Positions 36,945 through 48,500 of a DNA stretch of 64,000 nt are shown here, in pieces. The stretch's first letter is position 1. Every line of letters begins with the position of its first letter. The notes under the pieces are model-generated. The model saw only the letters and a program-made list of their open reading frames with translations. It did no database searches and was not told where the DNA came from. Source of the stretch: Odontesthes bonariensis (taxonomy: Eukaryota > Chordata > Actinopteri > Atheriniformes > Atherinopsidae); the NCBI RefSeq assembly GCF_027942865.1, contig NC_134517.1, positions 14,486,275 through 14,550,274 on the forward strand, in the 5' to 3' direction. The translations under genes were made by a program, and so were the position numbers.

Positions 36945-39900
36945 ACATGTTGTTTAACCAGCAAAAACGTCAGTTAATCACAGTACATAATGGAATCAAA
37001 CTCCAGATGACAGGATATCATTAGGATCTCAATTCATACTATTTCCTGAAGCTCCAGCTCTGCTTAGTCTTCTGCCCAGAAACAGGACTTTACCAAATGA
37101 ATAAATGATTGGAAATAAGAATAGAATTAGAGCTTAGATTCTGATGCCCATCACACGTAAAAATAAATACAGATAAGACAGAGCAAATCTTGAACTACAG
37201 ACATTCAGATTCATATCTGCTGCAGCTCTCCTATCTGGAATGACTGGTAAAAAACAACTGTCTATTTTCCATTTATTCGTCATTCCACAAGTTATCTTAA
37301 ATTGCACAAATTTTGCATATGCGACTTTTTTTCGGTTCATCTACTGTTAAGAATGTGAAACTAGAATAAGTCTTACTTTATAAGTTGCCAATGTCACTTG
37401 CTTGAGCATTAGCATTCGTCAGAGTGGTTGTACATGCTGACAACTAAAACCTGTGTTAACAAACGGTACAATATATTCACAACAGGCAATATCCGGAGAG
37501 GGTTTTCAAATATCTAAAGCTAATAGTGAAACCTCATACAGTTAGCTATCAGCTAATGAGTAGACTTATTTTCAAAGCACACTAAAGCTAAACACATAAC
37601 AGCTAATATCATGCAAAGCCCTATCCAGGATAAAACTGATGCATTCTGGACTGAAGAGTTAAGACACCGGGCTCTGAGCCCCGTCAGATTCTCTGACCTG
37701 ATTAGAATTTTTTTACCTCTTCAAGTGTTTCATTCACACTCATTGCCTTTATGTTGACACTGGCATTTCCAAATACAAAAGCTACCACGGTAATTAGATT
37801 TAGTCCATAAAACGTGATTTATAGCCAAGATTCTGTGATAACACTGGCTGAGACAAATAACTAATTACGTTACTGCAGTTGTTTGAAATAATCATTATTA
37901 TGGTTGCATAATCATATTAATTTGCCTGTATGAAAATAGCTGGGTGAAACTGACAAAAAGTCACATTTCTGCATTGTTTTACATAATTTAATAAAGTTGC
38001 CAAACCAATGGAATTGACACCCTTTTAATGACATCAACTCATGTTATGCATCTCCTCTGCTGTGTGCAATTTTTGTTTTGAAGTCCTACAGGGCAAACAG
38101 GTGTGCATGTGTTCTGGGCTTCATTTAACATAAATTAAGATTTATTCCTATTCATTTTCAATATGATATATTCAAATCGATCAACAGAAAAGGATTGAAT
38201 CCAAATTTTGCACTGTTATTTTCTTCTTGTAACCATTTCACAAGTTGAACTTCACATTCATTCTGTTGATTCAATAATGCCTTTAATGCTAAAAGTATTT
38301 TTTTAATTAAAAAAAAAAAATCATAAATAAATATATCACAAACATACTCTGGTACTATAGTTACACAACAAAGCTGTAAAGGATCGCCTGTCCTAAAACC
38401 GTTTGCCAGTAGTGGAAATGGAAACATCTGCAGAATGAATTGGACTTTCAGTTTTGTTGCCCAGTTTAAGAAATTTTGTAGAAAATTAGTCTAGTCAAGT
38501 GTGGCAAGTTATACTACTTTGATAACTTGTGTTTATTTATTTAGTTATTTATTTTTAAAATGGTACAGGCTAACTAGTAATCTCATGTTTCTAAAGCAAT
38601 CTCCTCTAACAATGATCCCATCATCAAAAAAGGGTACAGTGTCATAAATCACAATTGCAATGGTAAACACTTGAAATTCTTTTTAAGATTTGGATCACAG
38701 AATAAGGTGCTACACCGACTTTGAAATGCTCGACCTGTTTAGTTATTTACAGACACCTTAATGACGGATAAATCTGACATGTAGGCCCTGCGTTAAATGC
38801 TCTATCTCTGAGTTTCTTCCAAACTACATATTCAAGATCAATTTAAAAGTATGCGGTGACATTACGCAACAACGGTTACATACTAGCGCTTTTCAATTAC
38901 CATTAACAGCTGGTGGTTTTGGTAGTTAACGCTTGCTGCTAGCTAGCCACGGTACTTAACGTTAGGTTAGCCCGCAAGGCGATCCGCCCAGACAGCAGAG
39001 CAGTAAAGGCCTTGTCGTCAAAAGCTCACTGCGCTGACATACACAGGCCTCATTATTCGTTCGGGCCTGACGTTATATTTGCCCTGCAAACCTTTGCTGC
39101 AACATTGACGAGCTCAAATAAACACCCAACCAACTGTAAAACTATAATCATCATCGACCAAACATTACTTTACACAGCGTTCTTTCCAACAATGTGACAA
39201 GAACGCCATTTGCAACGACCAGCAGCCGTGCTAACAAGGACCAATCCAAACAGTTAATGTTAGCTAACCGTTAGCCTCTGAGTGAGTGCATATCGGGAAA
39301 ATGCATTTAGCATCGCGGCTTGCTGATATGACTCGACAACTTATTACTATTCAATCTATAAAATGATAAATCTGATAAGATCCATGTTACTTTGCAGTCA
39401 TTTCAACATCCCAAACATCTTAGCTAGCTATTCAAGTGAATGATAGTGACAGGGGAGTCGTCTATTTCCTGAAATTTGACTGGGTGTTCTGACCCGTATC
39501 CATTAAGTTGTAACTTAGCTAAAACAAACTAAAATTAAGATCTTCGTTCCCTAGGTGATTAAAAAATATTAAGAGTAGCATTGTTTTCACAAAGCAATTA
39601 TGAGTAAATATTTAAAAATAAGACCGGATGATATCTACATGTCGCTAACTTGTAAACATGAGACGTTTAAAGGAAATGTTCCTTCTCAGTGTGTAGACAG
39701 TATCGAGGTCTTCTTGCAGGTAGCTAACATTAGCTTGGAATCAGTGAATCTAGCGGGTTAAGCTCATCAGAACATATATTATTACGACCATACATTGCAG
39801 TTTTAAAATGTTGCAAGTGTCGAAGATTCAGAGGCTAACAGAGAGAATTAAGACAGCATTTCAGAAACACAAGTAACACGAAAAGCGGTAACGTTACCTT

Positions 39901-39981
39901 GCATACTCCACCAGCTGACGCTAACACTGGCTAGCTAACAATCACCATCCAACATACCGAGCTAGTTGGCTAACAACTCAC

Positions 39982-40250
39982 CAGGAATTTGATACGACTT
40001 CCCCTCTATTCACGGGCTACGTCCAGCCTTCAGCGATGGTGTCGACGTATATTACATAAACGTAGCCTATATCAGTGACAGTTTCGCAGGACACAAACCT
40101 GTTACTAGAAATATCTAATTCCTACGTTTTTTCCTCTGCTTCTGCTGTTTTTCCTGCGTCACCGGCGCGGTAACAGCCCCCTACCTCTATCTAGTCCGGT
40201 TTCTGGGGCTTGTCACTTCGGTCCCAGCAGTCACTCACAACTTGAATCGG
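39982..40250 (-). other. usp9x: usp9x 5' noncoding exon 1 and core promoter region
   Basis: On the minus strand the sequence ...CTG|GTGAGT places a strong donor at 39981/39982, preceded by relatively GC-rich sequence with no reading frame joined to USP9X. The acceptor of coding exon 2 (34489) is 5.5 kb away, so this fits the expected noncoding first exon. The upstream limit (transcription start) is a guess, around 40.2 kb. An ATGGCGG-type motif near 40257-40263 on the plus strand and a CRE-like GCGTCA near 40155 lie in the same stretch. Confidence 0.5.
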
Positions 40251-40279
40251 CTCAACATGGCGGAAGCGCAGTCGGACAC

Positions 40280-43200
40280 AAATGCTGGTCGGTAAAACAG
40301 GGCAGACAAGTGTGTGAACTCCCACAGGCCAGCGATGTCTATGAGCTGGTTTGTCTCGCAATCCAGAGCAGCTCTGCTAACACAACACCCGCTGAATGTA
40401 AAGGGCAAAAAAAAAAAAAAAACTATCAGTTTCGACAAATGACTCCGGTTCTAGCAAAAAATAAAAAGAATCCAATCCGTAGTTTGACTGAAGCCAGGCT
40501 AAAACAGTGGAACAGCTTGGCGCATTCTATTATATCGCCTCCTATCGCATAGGGTGGTCATAAATGAAAAAGTAATGTTTTCATTGCATTTAGAAATAAC
40601 AGAATAAGCCAATTTAAACTTACGAAGCGATTTCTCATCAGTACGTAAAATAGGTTTTATCAGGCTTCTCTGTAAAACTACTGAAACGATACTGTTGAAA
40701 CATGGAAAGATTATCAATTAATATGTTTCCGAGCTCTATATGGTTATTTGTTTCTGAGTTTATTCTTCTGTCTGCATCCATTTGTGTTGTCCATCTATTT
40801 CTAATCACTCCGTACCTATAGCTCTCCTTTATGAAAAAAAAAATCCTTTGTAGTTGTTTTGTATATTTTAGTCCTTTAGTTTTATCATAATTGGTTGGTT
40901 AGTCCTTTTTTTTTCTTTTGAGATTTTGATTATTTTTTTCTTTGTGATGTTGTGATTGATAAAAAGATGTTCTGGATTCTATGGGCTCCTATGCCCAGTA
41001 GGCCCATTTAGTAATGTGTAAAATTCTCCATTACATGTAGAAACCCTGTCCTGAAAATGTTACCTCAGTAAGTCTAAAATCATACTTATAGAACTTCAAG
41101 TAAAAGTAGTAATGGAAAAAAAGGCCCATGAGACCATTACAGTATATCGTAAATTATTACTACCCATATATTAAATTCAAAACCTGTATCTTATCGTTGT
41201 TGATTAAAGTAGAAGCCAGCTATTACAAACCAAGCTGCAAACAATTACCAATAATAATAACATATCATTCTGAAGGTTAACTGAGCATAAACTAATTACT
41301 TAGTTTGTTGAAAATGGAAAAAAAAATTGAAAATTGAAAACATCCATCCATTTTCTATACCCGCTGAATCCGTCAGTCGGGTCGCAGGAGGGCTGGCAGG
41401 GTACACCCTGGACAGGCTGCCAGTCCATCACAGGGCCACACAGAGACAAACAACCACATACACACTCACTCTCACTCCTAAGGACAATTATAGAGTCACC
41501 AATTAACCTAACATGCATGTTTTTTGTACAGTGGGAGGAAGTTGGAATACCCAGAGAGAACCCATGCATACACAGGGAGAACATGGAAACTCCACACAGA
41601 AAAGCCCCAGCCATGAGTTGAACCTGGAACCTTCTTGCTGTGAGGTGATGGTGCTAACCACCACACCGCCATGCAGCCCCAAATTTAAAACAATTTTACT
41701 CATATAATAATATACTGTTTATGGTAAAAATATGGCATAAAAATGGTAATCAAGGCTTTACTGCTAGAGCCTGGAGGTATTTGTCTGCGTGAAAGGCCAC
41801 ATTCTGCTTTTTGTGGCTGTCGTGAAAATGGGAAACAACTCTCAAAGGTTTGTTCCTTTACTAAGGTGGACAGGAAACTACATACCTACACAGTGTTCCC
41901 TGCTTGGAAAGACTCATTTACTGTGCTCCATGCACTCTCAATACTGCAATCTGTTCCAGCAGTGTTGAACATTGTTTTAGATGGGCTCAAACGTTCTTTC
42001 AAATGCAGACGCCGCAGAGAAAGATGAAGGAAATACCAAACGAGAGAACGACTGATCTGCAAACACCCCCAAGATCTATGCCTGAGATGACACAGCAAAA
42101 AAAAAAAAAGCCTCATAGCAACTAATTTATTCTACATCAATGGTTAGATTTGATCTCATTGATCACAATCTGTTTTATCAGCCTCAGACTTAATTTGGTT
42201 GCACAAAATATCAATAACCTCTGTACAATAAGAGGTTCTATAGTTGGACATATCTGCCTGCTGATTTGAGATGCAGTAGTAAATAGAAATATACTGGAAT
42301 AATAAACATATTTAAACCGCCAAACCCTTTGTTGAATGTTTAACTTTTTTTTTTAGAGTTTGAGTGCTTTTCAAGGTATCAAGATATTATCTTCAAAGAT
42401 GACAAGACTTTTATATTGCCATTATCAACCCTTTATTGTAAGGGTGGACATTAAGAGCAAGATACGCCAGGATGGTGCACTGTATTTTCATTTCGGGGAT
42501 GTTAAAAAAAAACTGAATAGGGTGAATATTTAAAGTAGTTGGTAACACCATCCATCCTTGATTACTTTCATGATGACTTTTGGAACCCTGCATGAACAGG
42601 TTTACGTTTTGAAAATAATAATCAAAATTAAATTCCCCTCTGATTGCTTAGAAAATGTTATTATGTAATTTTCCCCTCTTTGTTTTTTTTACAATACATG
42701 TATGTTTCATTGCAGGTTCTGATATGCAAATAAGCCATCGTTTGTATACATAGAGCACACACAAAAAACTATTCTTTCCACAAGTGTGGAAAAAAAAGGA
42801 AACATTTTGGAGTCAAAAAAGCAACAAACAAAAAAAATTCACCACTAAAACCGGCAATGTTTTCCTGCATTTCAAGATAGGCCTGAGACACATAATTGAA
42901 AGTATGACGTAATTTAATTGTTATAGTTGTTTATGGTTTAAATCTAAGTAGATGCCAGCAGAATATACTGATTGGAAATTTCATGAATAAGCAAAATGTT
43001 ATCATTTGTCATACTGTGTCACCTGTTACCTGGGCAACAAACTTGCTTACGCGTCGACAAATAAAGGACTAACTGATAGAAGCGACCCAGCAAAGCATCC
43101 TCACATACACATTTTACACAAGACTGAGTTGTAAACGTGATAGCTCACAAATTGCCCCCCCCCCCCCAAAAAAAAGCTAGCTACTCAGATGTGAAAACAG

Positions 43201-43280
43201 AAATTGGGAGAATTCATGACTCTCACTCCCCAAAAGTCTTGACTGGGTTTTCACTGCTACCGCTCCCATGGTAATCATCG
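40280..43280. other. Divergent intergenic interval between usp9x and med14
   Basis: About 3 kb separating two head-to-head genes. It holds one SINE (41340-41682), several homopolymer runs, including a C12/A8 pair at about 43156-43175, and otherwise nothing I can assign. Promoter motifs are described separately. Confidence 0.6.
41340..41682 (-). mobile_element. tRNA-headed SINE (AFC-like teleost SINE)
   Basis: Read on the minus strand, it begins with a tRNA-like head containing an A-box-like TGGTGGTTAGCAC and a B-box-like AGGTTCAACTC. The middle is the characteristic fish SINE body (ACATGCATGTTAGGTTAATT, GTCACCAATTAA complement, GGGTGTACCCTGCCAGCC). It ends near the plus-strand CATCCATCCATTTTCTATA. 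The match to the AFC-type family is from memory of its consensus. The short A-rich flanks could be target-site duplications but are not exact. Confidence 0.8.
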
Positions 43281-43289
43281 CTGACAGCA

Positions 43290-43300
43290 AAGATGGCGGC
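43290..43300 (+). promoter_or_regulatory. med14: YY1-type core promoter motif upstream of med14
   Basis: AAGATGGCGGC is the classic downstream YY1 motif of TATA-less housekeeping promoters and usually lies just after the start of transcription. It is about 240 bases before the med14 start codon. An ATG inside it opens only a seven-codon upstream frame ending at 43313. This suggests a med14 transcription start near 43.28 kb. Confidence 0.55.
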
Positions 43301-43533
43301 TGAACAGCTTTAAGTATTCTCCGTAATGAGTTACCGAATTTTACTCATTTGCCGATTTTTTTCTCCCAATCAAAGTAACCAAGTTCACACCGAAAACCCA
43401 TTCTCATGGGAAAAATGGTGTGAGGCTACGAGAAAAGTATTTTTGTGAAGAGTTATCCACTACTACTGTACGGTTTTCCGTTAGCGCTAGGTGTACAGCG
43501 GCGCAGCTAACTAGCCTGTATCGTCATTTTAAA

Positions 43534-45485
43534 ATGGCTCCGGTGCAGATCGGGTCAGATGGACAGCTTGTCCCACTCGGGGGCCCGGTTGTCTCGGGTC
43601 CACAGCCACCACCTCCCGGGACCCCCGTCACACAGGGTGTCCGACTGAGCCTGCTTATTGAGTTTCTTCTCCAAAGGACTTACCATGAAATTACCCTGCT
43701 GGCGGAACTGTAAGTACCGGTAGTATAGGCCTCTTAGCTAGTAATGCTAACTGGCGGGCTAAGCAGCTAACGTTTGTAAACTTCAGCGACACTAATATAA
43801 ACCCTTATTGGCACTTCTTATTTGGATAATCAAGTTGGATTTCATATTAGCTGTACTAATGAGTTCTATCTAAATAGATAACAGTTGTACAGACAACTGT
43901 TGGTATGTAGGCACAGGTAAACAACAGATCATCATCTAGCTACAGAACAAAGTGATGATATTTACTATTAGTGTGTTACTTATAAATAAGCATTTGTGTG
44001 CAGTGATAAGTTTGTGTTTGACTGTTTCAACGCTAGTGCCGTGGTCCACGTTCTCCAAACGTATGAAACTAAACGTAACAGTATTGTTGTTAAAGCAGGA
44101 ATGAACATAACCTGTTGGGAAGGGTGATCTGCAAATGCTCATCATTTATGGGTTTATGATAGAATCAATGTTTCTCTTTCAGGCTCCCCAGAAAAACTGA
44201 CATGGAGAGGTATGTTTCTTTAAAATGCCACCCATTCCTCTTTATCATCTGTCAATGCGAAATATATGTCTTTTAGATTTTAATTGCTCTTCATTTTTCA
44301 GGAAAATTGAGATTGTCCAGTTTGCAAGTCGCACTAGGCAGCTGTTTGTACGTCTTCTCGCTCTGGTGAAATGGGCAAGCAATGCAGGCAAAGTTGAGAA
44401 GTGTGCGGTATGTTTCATGCAATTTGATTATCCCACTATCTTATTTTACTGTATTGCACTGCAAATAACCTTGTGCAAAAAAAGAAATAGATGTAAGATA
44501 AATAAATAACTAGATAGATAAATTAATAACTTAAGCTTACATCTTTCCCGTGGTATGTATGGTGACAGATGATCTCCAGCTTCCTGGACCAGCAGACCAT
44601 CTTGTTTGTGGATACAGCTGACAGATTGGCATCACTTGCCAGGGATGCCCTGGTACATGCTCGTTTGCCTAGCTTTGCCATTCCCTTTGCAATTGACGTT
44701 CTGACCACAGGGTCATACCCACGCTTGCCCACATGCATACGAGTAAGTCTTCAACTTCTATTTCTGCCTGCGAAAAACTGTCTTGTATGAAAAGATGATA
44801 GGATTTCCAACTTTTTCTTGTGTATGTTTTGTTTCTTAGCGTAACGATTTCTGTGTCTATTTATCAAGGATAAGATAATTCCCCCTGACCCCATTACTAA
44901 AGTTGAGAAGCAGACCACTCTGAGCCAGCTTAATCAGATTCTACGGCACCGCCTGGTCACCACTGACTTACCACCCCAGCTAGCAAATCTTACAGTTGGT
45001 AAGCAGTTTTTGTATACCTAATTTGTTCGTTTAACTTCTTGCAATTTTTCACCTGTATCAATAACATCTTATGTGTGTATGCAATTATTTTTTTTTTTTA
45101 AGCTAATGGGCGTGTCAAATTTCGTGTGGAGGGAGAGTTCGAGGCCACCTTAACTGTAATGGGAGATGACCCTGATATTCCCTGGAGGCTGCTGAATTTG
45201 GAGATTCTGGTGGAGGACAAAGAAACTGGAGGTAAGGCGGGCACTAATTCACCTTTGCCTCACACTATAGTGATTAGATTGAAAAGGCATGCCAGTATAC
45301 TTCATTGCCTGATTCCCACTGTTCGTCTATCCCTCCCCCACTCTTTATTGACAGATGGCAGAGCCTTGGTCCACAGCTTGCAGGTGAACTTCATCCACGA
45401 GTTGGTTCAGGCACGTCTTTGTGCAGATGAAAAACCCCTGCAGGACATGTACAACTGCTTGCGTATCCTTCGTGTTTGTCTGCGT

Positions 45486-45533
<48 letters not shown>

Positions 45534-48500
45534 GCATTTTCTGTATGTCCTGCCTGCAACAACTTGGCTTTTATCCCAGTCTGAACTACTGCAGTAGGGC
45601 AGGAAAGTGTGTTGGAGCATATAGAGTGTTGACTGGTCAGGCAGACAAGTGCAGCATTCCAATGGAAAAACACAGCTGCAGAATTGTAGCTTTCTTAGGC
45701 TCCCCCTTCATTAATTCATAAATAACAAAACAGACTTTTGTTAATGACAAGGACAGGGCAGTACTGTTCTTACTTTAACCTGTCACCCAGCCGGGTCGGT
45801 GAGGTGTCTTTTAACTCTTTATGGAGATGTGTGCTTCCACGTGTATGGAAATACAGCGAAGTTACATATTTCACATAATGCAAGTATCTTTATGTCTTAT
45901 ATATCAAACTGAGTAGTGTTATCTATTTGTTGCACGAGGCAGGGATGTACTTGTGCTGCGGATTTGCTCTGAGCCTCGGTCTTTTGTGAAATGTAGCTTT
46001 CATGCATAGAGAAACAACTGAGTATTAGCATTAATGCTGTCATCAAAGTGCTTAATCAAGCATGCAAGCTGAGCACAACTGTGCTAATCACAATGCTAAT
46101 CAGTACATCTCTTCGCTGCCTCTCACCCACCACTGTGTCAAAGAGCAGTCTGTGTGAGGCACAAACACCCCCTTTAACTAGTGAACTATGTCTTGAGGAT
46201 ATGTGCGTGTGTGTGCCCTGAATGTCGATGAGGGAAATACATTACCTCTGTCCACCTGATCCATATTTTGCCACGCTGTTTCTTCTTTAACTGCAATTTT
46301 TTTTGCCAGACTCCTTCTGTCTGTCACTGCAGCTAGAGGTGCTCCACTCTCAGACACTGATGCTAATCAGGGAGCGCTGGGGAGATTTGGTGCAGGAGGA
46401 GAGATATGTGCCCGCCAAATACCTCACACTCTCCGTCTGGAAGTAAGACCTTGTAAACCCCCCCACCCCCCCACCCCCCTTATACAGAACTGAATTCTCA
46501 AAAAACTACCAAAGTTGAGTAAGAGATGAGACTTAAAATGTCTTTTATTGTGCAGTTTTCTTACCTTTTTGTTACCTTTGTGTCTCTAGCCAACAGGTCT
46601 TGGGTAGGAAAACCGGCACAGCATCGGTTCATAAAGTCACCATCAAGATTGATGAATCGGATGTATCTAAGCCATTACAAATATCTCACGAGCCTCCTCT
46701 GCCTGCATGCGACTCCAAATTAATGGAGAGGGCCATGAAGGTGAAATGCACATTGCTTGCTGTTGCTTTATTTTCAGTGTAATATAAAGTTGAGTCCAAT
46801 GTGTCTAAAAATAAATAAATAAATTAGTTGCATTAGAAATTCAACAGCATCTATTTTCTCTCCCTTGCTGTTTAGATTGACCACCTGTCAGTGGAAAAAC
46901 TTTTGATTGACAGTGTGCATGCCCGGTCCCATCAGAAACTCCAGGAATTGAAGGCCATTTTAAAGACTAACAATCCCAGTGACAACTGTATGTATTTAAT
47001 CATCTTTTTCCATCCCTTACAAATGAACACTTCATTTGGGTATTTGTCTAGCTAAATAAGTGGAAGTTCTATCATCTGCAGAAATTCTTCATAATTGTAT
47101 CCATGTAAAACATCTAGTTGGACAATTTTGGTGGTCCCAACCGTGATATCTAAAACTCCCTTTAGCTCATAAAGATCTTTTATCTCCACATATTCCTTTT
47201 TTCATCTGATATCTCTAACCATGCTTTTCAGTCATTTACAGTATTAAAGGATGTGTGTGATCCATGTGTGTGCTTGTTTATTTCAGCATTCGTTGAGACT
47301 GCTTTACCCACACTGGTTATTCCGATACTCGAGCCCTGTGGCCGATCAGAGTGCCTGCACATTTTTGTAGACTTGCACTCAGGCATGTTTCAACCTATGC
47401 TATATGGATTGGGTAAGCAGAACTGTTTCTTTTGTTTGTGTTTTGTCTGTCGATTGATCGCTTTAGTTCTATTATGTTTTTGTGTTCAGCGAGTGTTTGG
47501 TTTAGTATAGCAAGAAAGGATTTTTTTTTTTCTGCTCATTTAGCTCAGATTATTTCAATTCACACTAAAACATTATTGTTTTCTATTTTCAGCCCTCTTG
47601 AACATAAAACCTGTCTTTTATTCTCTTTAGATCAGTCCATGCTGGATGACATTGAAAAGACTATCAATGATGATATGAAGCGCATAATATCTTGGCTTCA
47701 GCAATTGAAGTAGGTTAATGAATGTGAACAAAAAAATGCATATTTCCTGCTGATAGTCTGTGTGACAGCAGGAGCAGTTCAGAAAATAACAGTAACGATG
47801 AGTAAAGAGTCAATATTAGGTCAGAGAGTCTGACGCCTGCTCCTAACTTGTCAAAATGAATTTCAGTCTGTAGATACAGTTGGCTAAGAAGGTGTGATGA
47901 TGGGTGTTGAGCTGAATTGCCTGTGGTGTGACAGTCTTGCACTAGTAAGCGGTATTAAAACAGTGGCTGTGAGCTGAGAATCCTGGAAGTTTTATAGCTC
48001 AGTTTTCATGAAGAGACTGACTTCTCCTTTTCTCTCTGACCAGGTTCTGGTTGGGGGAGCAGCGCTGCCGACAGTCTGTGAAACACCTTCCCACAGTGTG
48101 CACCGATATCCTCCACCTCTCCAACTCAGCTGCTCACCCCATTGGCAGCTTGTCCAAGCACAAACTCTTCATCAAGCTCACTCGTCTTCCACAGTACTAC
48201 ATTGTGAGTTCCTCAGTCACAGGTTGACGAAAAAGGCTGAAATGACTCGCCTTAACGAAAGTGTCTCGATTTTCCCCCGTTTTCTCTCAAACTCATAATC
48301 TTGGGTTCTATCACCTTGTCTTGTTTATAGGTGGTGGAAATGCTTGAAGTGCCTAGCAGTCCCACAACGTTGCAGTACAAGTATTCTTTCCTGTCGGTGA
48401 CTCAATTAGAGGGAGATGACGGACCCATGTGTGCACAGCTTTTGCAGCATTTCAAGCCCAACCTAGAACACCTTGTGCAGGACTCGACAACAATGAGAGA

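Larger units (their letters stand above)
34490..39981 (-). other. usp9x: usp9x intron 1
   Basis: 5.5-kb intron between the noncoding first exon and the start-codon exon, the longest in the gene. It holds a G24 run at 36921-36944 and a possible short dispersed repeat at 36300-36415. I found no coding exon. Confidence 0.6.
43534..47709 (+). other. med14: med14 exons 1-12: N-terminal backbone
   Basis: Coding exons: 43534-43709, 44183-44209, 44302-44407, 44569-44742, 44869-44998, 45103-45231, 45355-45462, 46310-46442, 46590-46740, 46876-46987, 47287-47412 and 47631-47709. Exon 2 is only 27 bases and encodes the LPRKTDMER region. The N-terminal helical part (about residues 1-200) is the segment that contacts the middle and head modules in known Mediator structures. 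Confidence 0.93.

Noticed and set aside
43420-43533. 38-residue N-terminal extension of MED14
   Set aside because: The upstream in-frame start is GTG, not ATG; the ATG at 43415 is in another frame and stops at once. The family start matches 43534.
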